From Ilyonectria destructans (Eukaryota > Ascomycota > Sordariomycetes > Hypocreales > Nectriaceae): 64,000 bases of DNA. The notes under the pieces are model-generated. The model saw only the letters and a program-made list of their open reading frames with translations. It searched no databases and was not told the origin of the DNA. The DNA is taken from NCBI GenBank assembly GCA_020740775.1, contig JAHEWK010000049.1, positions 1-64,000 on the forward strand, given 5' to 3'. Made by a program: the position numbers and the translations under genes. This document shows, one piece after another, positions 45,262 through 54,802 of this stretch (position 1 is the first letter of the stretch; each line of letters begins with the position of its first letter).

Positions 45262-45318
45262 TAGTACGTCTTGCGGCACAGCCGCAAGGATATGGGCCCT
45301 GGCCCGTGACAAATAGTA

Positions 45319-45756
45319 CTAGGGGGGTCTCGTCATTTCACTTCAGCTCAACCCCCCGTTCGTCCCTCACGGGGGGGTCGTTGACTAGAGAAAAAGTCGG
45401 CGACCCAATAAATTTAGGTACCTCAATACACACCAAATTCTTGGTGGGAGCGAGGTACCTTCATTATAGCGATTACATGGGGTAAGTTGCATCGGTATGT
45501 TCTAAACGAAAAGTCGGTGTGATGTAAGTGACTGATGTTGGATTGAGACCCTGTACTACGAAACCTCTGATAGACTGATATCCTGACCTTAGTCAGAGGG
45601 GGTGTCAGAAAACCCCTCTCTGACCGACGGAGCCCAACAGGGCCCAAGCAACAATCAACATCATCATCACTGCTTTGAACACTATCCATTTGATCAAATT
45701 GACCGTAACGGATCCGACAACTGACTAAAGTGCCATTTTCATCATTTCTAGTCATC
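45319..45756 (+). repeat. End fragment of the pogo-like element
   Basis: Matches the left end of the element at 46892-54725 (CTAGGGGGGTCTCG.. through AAGTGACTGA and on to ~45756), interrupted by a solo LTR at 45536-45719. It stops where another LTR begins at 45757. Confidence 0.8.
45536..45719 (+). repeat. Solo LTR, family TGTTGGATTGAG..GGATCCGACA
   Basis: 184 bp with a perfect duplication ACTGA (45531-45535, 45720-45724), inserted in the pogo-like fragment. The same family occurs at 45757 and 46745. Confidence 0.9.
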
Positions 45757-45937
45757 TGTTGGAAGATGACCCTGTATTACGAAACCTCTGATAGTCTGAT
45801 ATCATGACCTTAGTCAGAAGGGGGGGTAAGAAAACCCCTCTCTGACCGGCCCGGTCGATCCGGGCCCCGAAGCAACAATCAACATCATCATCTGCTTTGA
45901 ACACTATTACCCTGATTAAATTGACCGTATCGGATCC
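45757..45937 (+). repeat. Partial LTR of the TGTTGGA family
   Basis: Follows the LTR at 45536-45719 closely from TGTTGGAAGATGACCCTG to GTATCGGATCCA, then diverges. No target duplication; the last few bases are lost. Confidence 0.75.
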
Positions 45938-46435
45938 ACGGGGTGGAAATGCAGTGGTCGGGGTAGAACCTACCTGGTCGATTGAATTGGTTGGGGAAAA
46001 AAAGAGGGTTCGGGGAAGGGCTGGAAAACTGGGATATGGTAAGAGACCCATAAATCTTAGACTTTCCTGCGGTATTATTGGTTACCACCAAATTGGGACT
46101 AGCGAATTGCATCTATCCAGGGGTGGTCCGAGCGCACGGCTGCCGTGGATCTATCCAAAAATGGGTTTTGACCCAGTCCTAGATATAGCCTTCCGTAGGC
46201 CGTGCTCGTTCAAAGACGCCCTGGCCATTATGGGTCTGATCGATTTGGGGGCCTCAATTTGTGCTTTTGCTTGAGGGACTGAATATGTCTTGTCCATGCA
46301 TCTAACGGGTGATATGTGTACCAGGGGTGCCATCCACTCCATTCCACGAGCTCTTCTCGCGGGTTTAGGATCACCTAGTGATCCGTGCACGAGTGCACGA
46401 ACCCCTTTGCGCTACGTGTCACCCCTGAATCCACT
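45938..46435. other. Spacer, possible hAT-like relic
   Basis: No gene. Inverted ends starting CAGGGGTG near 46118 and 46428 with partly matching following bases hint at a hAT-type MITE of ~310 bp, but the 8-bp flanks differ. Confidence 0.3.
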
Positions 46436-46662
46436 TGTTAGATTGGACCATGCACCCGGCATCAGACCGGGTGGGTCATGTGATCAGTTGCCTAGCACTT
46501 TGCCACAAGGCTTAGGAAGCAGCTTCTAGCTGATTCTACACAGCACAGAACAGGTATATAAAGCTTGCTCTGATACCTTAGAATAAGAAGAGAGGAGGAG
46601 AATACAGATATACAATATAATATACACGATTAATATCAGAGTGCTACGCTAGCTTTCCAACA
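46436..46662 (+). repeat. Solo LTR, family TGTTAGATTGG..TTTCCAACA
   Basis: 227 bp with a perfect duplication CCACT (46431-46435, 46663-46667). Its central part (AAGGCTTAG..TAGCTGATTCTA..GTATATAAAGCTTGC) resembles the core of the copia-2 LTR. Confidence 0.92.
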
Positions 46663-47517
46663 CCACTCAACCGAGGCCTGAAGTTGAGTGGATTGCAACC
46701 CTGATGTGTACTGCAACTCCATTCTCAGCCGAGCATCGACCTTGTGTTGGATCCTGATGGATCCGATACGGTCAATTCGATGAGACTGATAGGGATCAAT
46801 GCGAAGTGGAGCCCAAAGATGATGATTGTATTGATCAGGGATGCCTCTGGCCCCCTCTTTTCTCGAGAGGGGTTTTTATGTCATCTGACTACTAGGGGGG
46901 TCTCGTCATTTCACTTCAGCTCAACCCCCCATTCGTCCCTCACGGGAGGGTGACCGACTAGACAAATGGCTAGCAACTCAACAAATCTAGGTACTTCAAT
47001 CTACACCAATATTTTGATGTCAGCAATGTACCTTCATTATAGCGATTGCATGGGGTAAGTTGCATCAGTATGTTCTAAACAGAAAGTCGGAGTGGTGTGT
47101 AAGTGACTGACCATAACACCAAATTCATTATTTTCAGCTATCTATTTCATCTTTTGGGACTAGAAATTCGCCCCGACTAACATAAATGACGTCTTCAGAG
47201 ATAACCTTAATTCCATCAACTTCCAAAGTCAACTGTTGCTTTCCAACAGCCCGTTGCTGTGCATCAGAAGTGATAAAGTTGACTGCTTCTTGGACCACCT
47301 CAGGGTTATAGTCACTCGGCTAAGTTACTGTTCCTTGCCATCTCTCATCAGCTATTCCTAGCTGCTGAAGCTGGCGACGAAGAGCATATCTATGTGCAAG
47401 CCACTGACTTGAAGCAAGGTGAGAGCGCCGGTCTGACTTACACCACTAGTTAGCCCGTTTTAGCTGCAGCTTTAACAGCAGCTTCCAGGCTGTTCTGGGG
47501 TTAGAATTGATAACTTC

Positions 47518-47691
47518 TGTCAAATATTAGGGTGAAAATTGTGTATTATTTTCTGCCCCTATGTCTTGAGGTTTCAGGGCAAGCTTTATATACCCTTTCT
47601 CTTCTGTATAGAATCAGCTAGAAGCTGATTGCTAAGCCTCGTGGCAATAGGTGGCAATAGGTGGCAACTTTCGCCACTGACGTATCTGACA
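47518..47691 (-). repeat. copia-2 3' LTR
   Basis: 174 bp, identical to 52392-52565. Together with the 5' LTR it defines the LTR family found solo at 1210-1389 and truncated at 3368 and 9881. Confidence 0.97.
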
Positions 47692-47715
47692 CACCCCCTC
47701 AGATTCAATGACTTC

Positions 47716-50700
47716 TCATTGAGTCTGAAGCCCTTCTTCGTCCTTCTGGAGCCTCTTCCTAACGTCTTCTAATCCAAGTTGATATAAAAAGCGGTTCCAT
47801 TTTCCGGCTGGAAGTGCTTTCGTCAGGCCATCTGCGACTATGTCTGTTGATTTGACGTATTTGACTTGAATTTTCCCTCTTTGAACCTCCTGTCTGAGCC
47901 AGTGATTGTGGATATCAACATGCCGCAACTTGGTCCTCAAAGTAGCTATCTCAGCCGTCACGAGGTTGATAGTCTGAGTGTTATCGCAGTCAATCTGGAT
48001 GGTCAAGTCATCCAGTTGAACTGTCAGCTCCTTGAGCAGTCGGCTCACAAAGAGAGATTCCTTAGCTGCCTGTGCTAGGGCTAGGAGCTCTGCTTCTGTT
48101 GTTGATGTTGTGACCGTGTCTTGTTTGCTGGCTCTCCATCCGATCAGTCCGTTGAACAGCTTGATGGTATATGCCTGCGAGCTCTTCCGATCAGTTGTGT
48201 TGTCGGCAAAAGAGGCATCGCTAGCAATGCTGAGACCGCCAGGCCCTCCGAAGGATAGGGCTAGGTTCTTTGTGTGTGTGAGGTAGTGGATGACGCGGTC
48301 AGCCGCTTCTTGGTGTATTTGACTTGGATTGATGAGGAATCTGGCCAATCTGGAGATGGCAAAGGCTATGTCGGGTCGGGTGTTGACTGCGATATAGAGG
48401 ATTGATCCGATCTTGCGTTGGTATCGTTGAATTTCTGTTGGGGTTGCTAGCCCTGTTGCAGGCCGTAGCTCTAATTGAGTCATTGGTACTGTAGCTGTTC
48501 CTTTATTAGCTAGGTTTGAAATTTTCTCAATATAGGCTGCTTGGGATAGCCAGATCTTCCTCGTAGGTCGGTCCCGTATGACTTCCATTCCAAGGAACCA
48601 TTGTACGGGGTTGCCGCCTGTTAGTTTGTATCTCAATTGGAGTTGTCTGATCAGGTCCTTAGCTTTGTTTTCTTGTGTTTTCCTGTAGGCCAGAATGACA
48701 TCATCGACATATACGAAGAAGAGGATTCCTTCTTTTCTGAAGCAGCAAGGCTCGTGTGGAACTGGCTTGTAGCCCAGCTCTAAGAGGGTCCTAGAAAGCT
48801 CCTTCTGCCACAGTAAGGGGGAGACTCTCAGTCCGTATAGAGCTTTGTTGATCTTTAGGATAGTTCCTGCCTTCTTATAGCCTGGAGGCATCTGCATGAA
48901 GATGTCTTGATCAATTGGGGCATGTACGAATGCGTTGACCACATCGTATTGGATCATTTCTAGATCAAATTTTGCTGCAATAGCTATCAAGGTCCGGAAG
49001 GACCTTCCGGCTAGGGTTGCTGCGTATGTGTCTTGAAGCTGCCCTTTTGCTTGTTGGTCTCCTCGAACCACTAGTCGGGCCTTGCATTTCTGAAAGTAAC
49101 CGTGTTTGTCTGTTTTATAGACGTACACCCACATACAGCCTAGGACCTGTTGATCAGATGCTCGAGGGTCCTTGGCTCGGATCTCAGTCCATGACCTCAT
49201 TTCCTTGTGACTTTGAAGATGAATTTCTTCAGCCTTCTGGAAGAGATTTCCTAATGGATGTTCTATGAGATCTTGATGCTTTATTGGTGCCGGAGGTAGT
49301 GCATTTCTATGCACCTTTACCCCTTGACGGATCTTCCGTTCTGTTGAGATTTGCAGAGGAGATTTGGTTCCAGCTAGAAAAGCTGCCTGCCACGTAATCG
49401 TATTATTCCCTTGTTCTAACACATTTTGAGGTAATTGTGCGAGTAGGGCAGATGGCGGTGTATCTGGAGGCGTGAGGAAGTCTTCATATTCTGCCCTTTT
49501 TGCCTGCGAGATTTCATCAATCGCTACTATAAGACGATTTCCTGTGAGTTCATTTGAGTCTTCCTCTTCAGGAAAATCCACCTCAATGCAGTCTTCAGTC
49601 TCTGACTGATCAATCGGTTCGTCTTGTTGAAGGGATGTAATTCGTGCGATTTCTTCTAGGTCTGCCTCTAAGAGGTCGTCCTTGAAGTTTTCCCAGTCTC
49701 CGTTGCAGCCCTTGTCTTCATTAAAAATGACGTCTCGGGTGCTCACTATTCGATTGATCGTAGGGACCCAGATCCTGTAGATGTTTGAGGATCTATATCC
49801 GACCAGGAAGCCGATCCATCCTTTCGGCTTGAGCCGCATCTTGCGGTTAAGCTTTTGTTGTGCCTCGGGGGTCATGGCATAGGCCTTGCAACCAAATGCT
49901 CTTAGATGTGTTTGGTCAGGCTGTTTCGCTGGTTGTGGAATTCCTCTAGCACTAGCTATCGCAGTATGCAATTGATCGTATGGTGTTTTCCAGCCTGATT
50001 TATAGTTTGGCGTTCGGTTGTATAGATAAACTGCCGTTCTGCCGATTTCTGGCCATAGCTGATGAGGGAACCTGGCGCCTGTTCGCATAGCTCTTTCCTT
50101 ATCCTTTATCACACCCCCTGAGCGTTCAGCACCGCCGTTTTGTGCTTGGCTATATGGTGCTGAGGGCTCGATAATGATGGCTCTGTTCCGCATGAAGTTT
50201 CCGACTTGTGGTTTGACCTCTGTGATCTCATTGTCGCATTCGATGACTTTGACCTTAATGTTATGTTGAACTTCTAGGTGTTTGAAGAAGGATTTTAAGA
50301 CTGTGATAATAGCCTCTGTTGTCCGAGATGTGAGGTAATAATCCCAAATGTAACCCGTTGATCGGCAGGTAAGCAACATCTGCGAGGTATAGCCACCTAT
50401 CCCTTCTTCATAGTCATGGAAATCGACAGCGATGCGTTCGCCGGCTCTCTGGCCAGACTGCCTTGGAGCCCGTCTGACTTGTCTCTTGATCTTTGATAGG
50501 CCACAGGCGTCACATTCGACTGTTGTTGGTCCTCGAATTCGCACCCCCTGAGATGCTGAGACGAGGTGTTCAAGAGCTTGCGGTCCCGGATGCCCTAGGC
50601 GGTTGTGCCAGCGGATGGCTTCTCCCGCTAAAGGAGCCCTCTTAGTGTGAGAGGTGAACTTGTGGGCTGCCCAAACCGCCGGGGTCATCTCTGCCGGTTG

Positions 50701-51117
50701 GTATTCAATGACGTATTGACCGTATAGGTCCTTGATCGGGCAGGCGATTGTCTGATCGGAATGACGGAGGGTCGTTGGATCACGTCTGTTATCCCAATGG
50801 AGTCCTTTCTTCCGTAGCTGACGTAAGGAGACTAGAGTTGTGAGGAGTCGGGGACAGTAGGCTACATCTTCAAGCAACAGGGCTCGAGTTCTTGTTAGCC
50901 TGACTATCATTGTTCCATATCCCAAAATTGGTAACTTTCGGTCACCTGACCAGATGAAGTCGCCTGGAAGGGCCGGCTGGAGATCAGCTAGTCGATTGGG
51001 GTCATTTGTGATTGAGATCGTTGTTCCTGGGTCTAGGATTTGAGATTTTCGTAAGGGATAGTCGTTGCTTTGGGCGGCAAATGCGGCGTTGACTTTAGCA
51101 ATAAGCCGGCCATATAG
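47716..51117 (-). CDS. pol: copia-2 Pol (protease, integrase, reverse transcriptase, RNase H)
   Basis: Open from right after the gag stop (TAA 51120-51118) to 47716, 1133 codons with no break. Protease site reads ILDPGTT instead of the usual D-S/T-G (Asp at 51033-51031). Then GAG-pre-integrase WHNRLGHPG, integrase D-D-E in IAVDFHDYE, VIECDNEI and AQNGGAERSG, RT with ARLVVRGDQQ and the YVDD box in FFVYVDDVIL, and RNase H with SDASFADN and TTSTTEAELL. It has no ATG near its beginning, so expression must come by readthrough of the gag stop. The D-P-G protease is an oddity that may impair processing. Confidence 0.93.
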   Translation of the reverse strand, partial: LYGRLIAKVNAAFAAQSNDYPLRKSQILDPGTTISITNDPNRLADLQPALPGDFIWSGDRKLPILGYGTMIVRLTRTRALLLEDVAYCPRLLTTLVSLRQLRKKGLHWDNRRDPTTLRHSDQTIACPIKDLYGQYVIEYQPAEMTPAVWAAHKFTSHTKRAPLAGEAIRWHNRLGHPGPQALEHLVSASQGVRIRGPTTVECDACGLSKIKRQVRRAPRQSGQRAGERIAVDFHDYEEGIGGYTSQMLLTCRSTGYIWDYYLTSRTTEAIITVLKSFFKHLEVQHNIKVKVIECDNEITEVKPQVGNFMRNRAIIIEPSAPYSQAQNGGAERSGGVIKDKERAMRTGARFPHQLWPEIGRTAVYLYNRTPNYKSGWKTPYDQLHTAIASARGIPQPAKQPDQTHLRAFGCKAYAMTPEAQQKLNRKMRLKPKGWIGFLVGYRSSNIYRIWVPTINRIVSTRDVIFNEDKGCNGDWENFKDDLLEADLEEIARITSLQQDEPIDQSETEDCIEVDFPEEEDSNELTGNRLIVAIDEISQAKRAEYEDFLTPPDTPPSALLAQLPQNVLEQGNNTITWQAAFLAGTKSPLQISTERKIRQGVKVHRNALPPAPIKHQDLIEHPLGNLFQKAEEIHLQSHKEMRSWTEIRAKDPRASDQQVLGCMWVYVYKTDKHGYFQKCKARLVVRGDQQAKGQLQDTYAATLAGRSFRTLIAIAAKFDLEMIQYDVVNAFVHAPIDQDIFMQMPPGYKKAGTILKINKALYGLRVSPLLWQKELSRTLLELGYKPVPHEPCCFRKEGILFFVYVDDVILAYRKTQENKAKDLIRQLQLRYKLTGGNPVQWFLGMEVIRDRPTRKIWLSQAAYIEKISNLANKGTATVPMTQLELRPATGLATPTEIQRYQRKIGSILYIAVNTRPDIAFAISRLARFLINPSQIHQEAADRVIHYLTHTKNLALSFGGPGGLSIASDASFADNTTDRKSSQAYTIKLFNGLIGWRASKQDTVTTSTTEAELLALAQAAKESLFVSRLLKELTVQLDDLTIQIDCDNTQTINLVTAEIATLRTKLRHVDIHNHWLRQEVQRGKIQVKYVKSTDIVADGLTKALPAGKWNRFLYQLGLEDVRKRLQKDEEGLQTQ

Positions 51118-52331
51118 TTATTGGTCAGAGGTTTCCTCAATAGCTGGTTTTGGTAGGTTCTTGGACTTCTTCCGAGTGAGAGCTTTTACTTGTGCCTGGA
51201 GGTCTAGGTCTTCTTCAAGGGCTTCTCTCACCTTTGTCTGAAATTTTTCTCGAGGCCTGAACCCTTTCCAAGCTATGTTTGGAAAAACATAGAAGCATTT
51301 CTTAAGAGAATGGGGTAGACCGCACGCCGGGCATTTCTCCTGATCATTAGGAGACCTCTGACGCTTCGTCTTTTCCCCGCCTTTCTTCGTAGAACGGTAC
51401 TGGCCTTCAATGATGCGAGCGTCCTCTGGTTCATCATCCTGGGGGTCCTCCCCAGCAAAGCTCGCAGAGAATGCACCTTGGGAGATTTTCCCGTGCGACC
51501 TGGGCCCCGTAAGACCTCTGCATTTTTGAGCTTATTCCGGAAGGCGTTCGCTAGATCTCGATAGATAAGGGATTCTTCTTGGATCAGGTTTTGTTGGCTA
51601 ATTTCATAGGCTGCCGTCCAGGCAGGGAGAAGGTGTGAAGAGACGTTAAGAAAGTCATATGCCCAGGAGCTGCAAAAGAGGGTCTCAGGGACCTTTTGTT
51701 GCTGTCCTTTAGCCAAGGCTTCCTCCCACTCTTCTAACCATTTGAGTGCTTGAGTTGCGGTCTTTGGAGGTGTTTTCATGAGGGTCAAGTATGTGTTTCG
51801 AGCATCTCGTGTTTCGTCTGCTTCCGACCTCCCGCACCGGGCACGGAGATTGTAGTGCCATTCGTAGATCGACTTGCGCGGCTGACAACAGGTCCGGATG
51901 TAACTAGGAGAGACAGTACGGATAATCCAGTCTTGGAGGGTTCTTAGAGACTTCCTCTGTCTTTCTGATGACTTTTCTTGAAGCTGATAGAAAGAGAGGT
52001 CCTGTTGGAAGCTCTTCTGACCTTGTTCAGTTAGGTCAGATAGAGACCATGTTCCATTGGTTGTCTCCTGTATGTCATCTGAATTGGTCCCTTCAGTCTC
52101 AGGTGTTTCTGATCGAATGGTCCGTTGTGCTGCTGTTGTCTTGGTGTATTTGCGTCTTCTGATATCTGGGAAGGCCGGTTCCTCTTCAAGGAAAATCTTC
52201 CTTTTGAGGTGCTGTTGCAGACCTAGAAGGTCAACCTGAAGAAGGAATTCGTGCTCCCAGTCCGGGAAGTCCCCAGGTTTTATAAGAGTGGCCGTAAGAC
52301 CCTCTTTCTGGGATTTCCTATGCAGCATCAT
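51118..52331 (-). CDS. gag: copia-2 Gag, one frameshift
   Basis: First in-frame ATG is at 52331. The frame follows the Gag pattern of copia-1 (PDWEHEFLLQVDLLGL..; DWI.RTVSPSYI..) until about 51490, where the conserved sequence moves to another frame: GKISQGAFSAS and then the zinc knuckle C-x2-C-x3-H-x4-C (KCPACGLPHSLKKCFY, near 51336-51300). That frame ends at TAA 51120-51118 in the context CAA-TAA-C and is the same frame as pol. One indel near 51490 breaks this copy, so it is probably mobilised in trans. Gag would assemble the particle. Confidence 0.85.
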
Positions 52332-52391
52332 AGATAAGATAGAGGGATTCTCAAAGATATTAAAATGGGTTGAGGCAGTGAGACTCTTAAT

Positions 52392-52565
52392 TGTCAAATA
52401 TTAGGGTGAAAATTGTGTATTATTTTCTGCCCCTATGTCTTGAGGTTTCAGGGCAAGCTTTATATACCCTTTCTCTTCTGTATAGAATCAGCTAGAAGCT
52501 GATTGCTAAGCCTCGTGGCAATAGGTGGCAATAGGTGGCAACTTTCGCCACTGACGTATCTGACA
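52392..52565 (-). repeat. copia-2 5' LTR
   Basis: 174 bp, identical to the 3' LTR; target duplication ACTTC follows at 52566-52570. Confidence 0.97.
52456..52470 (-). promoter_or_regulatory. TATA-like promoter element in copia-2 LTR
   Basis: Minus strand reads GGGTATATAAAGCTTGCC. The same core appears in the solo LTR at 1210-1389 and in the otherwise different LTR family at 46436-46662, which supports a promoter role. Confidence 0.6.
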
Positions 52566-54802
52566 ACTTCCAGCTTTAAAGTCGTGATACTAGTCCTGAT
52601 ATGTGACCTGACGTCACGTATCCAGCGGCGTAAATAGATAATTTCATCTTGGCTGTCTCTCTTCGAAATTCGCCTCTTCTCATCATCCTGTGCAGCTTGT
52701 CGATTGTATTCATCTTTCGAGACTCGAAGCCTAGCATCACCGACAGTGATTGGGCCGTATTTTGCTATGACTCCCGTCCGTGCTTGAAGGGTTGACCATC
52801 TCGTGGCCTTCTCTTTGAGACGGTGCATCTCCTGAGTTGCAGTAATACCATTGATGGCAAGTGTGTTGCCAGCTGTGACTGCGTGATCAAATACACGCAT
52901 AACTGACGGAGTCAACTGCACGCCTGATGTAATTGATGTATGTATACGAAGCATCACATAGTCCTGATATTTCTCAATTTCCTTCATTTGTAGCGGTGGC
53001 GTGGGTGCATGTGCCCAGTCATATGCTAATAAGGGCACCCTTTTGGGGGTAACCGGGGTTCCGAAGCTATCACGGTCATGCTGCTATGGTGATGACATAA
53101 GTGACGAAGAGCCAACTTCCACGTGACCAGGAAGGCTCTTAAAAGAGGTATCTGCGGTCAATGATGACAGCGGATCAGTGAGGTTATTCAGGACTTTAGT
53201 TGGGTCATGAGGAAATAAGCCGCATTTCTCCCAAGTAGCTAGAATTGTCTTCTTAAAGGTGTGTTCTCGTATCTCTTGGAGGTGGAATAAGAAGTCGGTC
53301 TTATTAAAGTCAGTAGCGCCGTCAGCAATTTCTCGATAGAGGATATGCTGATGCTACTTCTTATATGCGTTGAAAACACCAACATTAAGAGGCTGAAGAT
53401 AATACGTAAGATGTGGAGGCATAGGGAAGAGCTCGATGTTATGTTAACTGCAAAAATAGAAGATTTCATTTGTAAAGTGGCTTTCATAGCCATCCATAAG
53501 AAGAAGCCGCTTCTCTTCCGGGTTGGAAGGCTGTGTAAGTCGCTCGAAATGCACAGCCCACTCGAGGGCAATAATGTCATTGACATGGCCCTTACTGCTA
53601 GTTGTGATCGTAACATCGTCACTAAGCCAATTTATGACCCATTTGACGGGGATGTTGACACCGGGTAATATGATAAATGGAGGAATAGAGTCGCCAGCAG
53701 CCGAAATTGACTCAACCGCAGCACAGAGACCGTAGTATGTGTATCAGTTAGAGTGGGTTGCTCAACTTCCCGAAAAGTCCATACGAAAGTGCCTTTTTGA
53801 AGATATCCGATCATAAAGCTAGTCTCATCAAAGTTCCAAGCATTCTCAGGTTTGATGTTATTTTCACGGATAAATTGCTCAAAGCCATGGTAGAAAGCTT
53901 CGATGTGGGCGCAGTCTTGCATCGCTTTTCTCTTCACATCTCAAGTATCTGACTTCTTCACATAAAATGTGCTTTTCCAACGCTTCATAAAGTGCTTAGC
54001 CCATCCAAGTGATGCTTGATGAGGCCGGTTATATGCCTTCAAAATAGCATTTGCATTATGTTGAAGAGATCGAAGTTCAATGTGGTGCCCTTGTGTAACG
54101 CAGCGATGTGCCCAGCACAGTAGTGCCTGCTCCTGTATGTCGGTCAAAAGAGTGTTGCGACCGCCATTTTGAGTGATAGGCTTCGCTCCATTGAGACGAG
54201 ACCGGAGTCTCTGATACGGGACTTTCAACTCTCGTGCTGCCTTAGCTGCGGAAGGGTAAAAGCCCTCCCGGAATAGGTCTGCTGCAGCAAGAGTGCGAGC
54301 TTCAAGATTCGCTTCGTGGTAACGCGAGAAATTGGGCTTTCCAGTATGAGGGCAGATCCATTTTTGTATTGCTGATAGCTCTGGTTCTGAGCTACTAGAG
54401 GCGCTATTCTGATCACGAATTGATTAAGAACTCATAATATTGTGGTGGTTTGAAGTTGTGGTGTTTTGGTGATGCTATCAATCAGAGGATGTGGTGATGC
54501 AAGGTTGCTGTTGCAGTTGCGTCATAATGCCAAGAGGGGCATACGCTGTTGCACGTAAGAGAGTTATTTTATTAAACGTAGGTACTTAATTTTACTAGTG
54601 CATACACCTATTTTCTAGGTACTATTCTTAGCTTGTTGAGTCGCTAGCCATTTGTCTAGTCGGTCACCCCCCCGTGAGGGACGAACGGGGGGTTGAGCTG
54701 AAGTGAAATGACGAGACCCCCCTAGTAAGGCTAGGATATCTATATATCAGAGGTTTACGCAAATTCGGGTCTTATTCCGCCACACGAGGGGTCAATCCAA
54801 CA

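Larger units (their letters stand above)
43934..45311 (+). repeat. Solo LTR (TGTGAACGG family) split by two insertions
   Basis: Outer ends TGTGAACGGCC (43934) and CCCGTGACA (45311) match the intact LTR at 1880-2066, and the perfect duplication AATAG flanks both (43929-43933, 45312-45316). Inside lie a second solo LTR at 43961-44170 and a MITE at 44288-45261, each with its own target duplication. Removing both restores a ~187-bp LTR. Confidence 0.92.
47518..52565 (-). mobile_element. Ty1/copia retrotransposon copia-2, complete, identical LTRs
   Basis: The two 174-bp LTRs (47518-47691, 52392-52565) are identical at every base, and a perfect 5-bp duplication ACTTC flanks the element (47513-47517, 52566-52570). 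The internal region encodes gag and an uninterrupted pol. It sits inside the pogo-like transposase gene. LTR identity means insertion was recent relative to everything around it. Confidence 0.97.
47134..54435 (-). pseudogene. Pogo/Tc5-like DDE transposase, degenerate and split
   Basis: Starts at ATG 54435. Codon 4 is TAA. One frame then gives the HTH/CENP-B-like N-terminus (YQRLRSRLNG, LLCWAHRC, WAKHFMKRW), passes a TGA at 53941-53943 and enters the DDE domain (NFDETSFMIG = first D). After a frameshift near 53650 come the typical EWAVHFERLTQP and LLLMDGYESHFT (second D), then PPHLTYYLQPLNVGVF around 53400. More stops follow, then a C-terminal region 53038-52566 that is cut by copia-2 and resumes at 47513, ending near 47134. 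Clearly inactive. Confidence 0.85.
46892..54725 (-). mobile_element. Pogo-like DNA transposon carrying a copia insertion
   Basis: Inverted ends CTAGGGGGGTCTCGTCATTT at 46892 and 54725 extend for roughly 100 bp each, and the element is flanked by TA (46890-46891, 54726-54727). Without the 5.05-kb copia-2 insert it is ~2.78 kb with one degenerate DDE transposase on the minus strand. An end fragment lies at 45319-45756. Confidence 0.9.
46745..54802 (-). repeat. Solo LTR (TGTTGGA family) split by a nested transposon
   Basis: Left part 46745-46889 and right part 54728-54802 together form one LTR in reverse orientation. Its outer ends are TGTTGGATCC and AATCCAACA, with a perfect duplication CCTTG (46740-46744, 54803-54807). 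The break point is a TA that was duplicated by the pogo-like insertion. It is the outermost and oldest level of a three-level nest. Confidence 0.88.

Noticed and set aside
46118..46428. hAT-type MITE with CAGGGGTG ends
   Set aside because: Only the first 8 bases match well, the 8-bp flanks CATCTATC and AATCCACT differ, and no second copy is seen; kept only as a hint.
53345..53668. Plus-strand ORF of 107 codons
   Set aside because: Antisense shadow of the pogo-like transposase DDE region.
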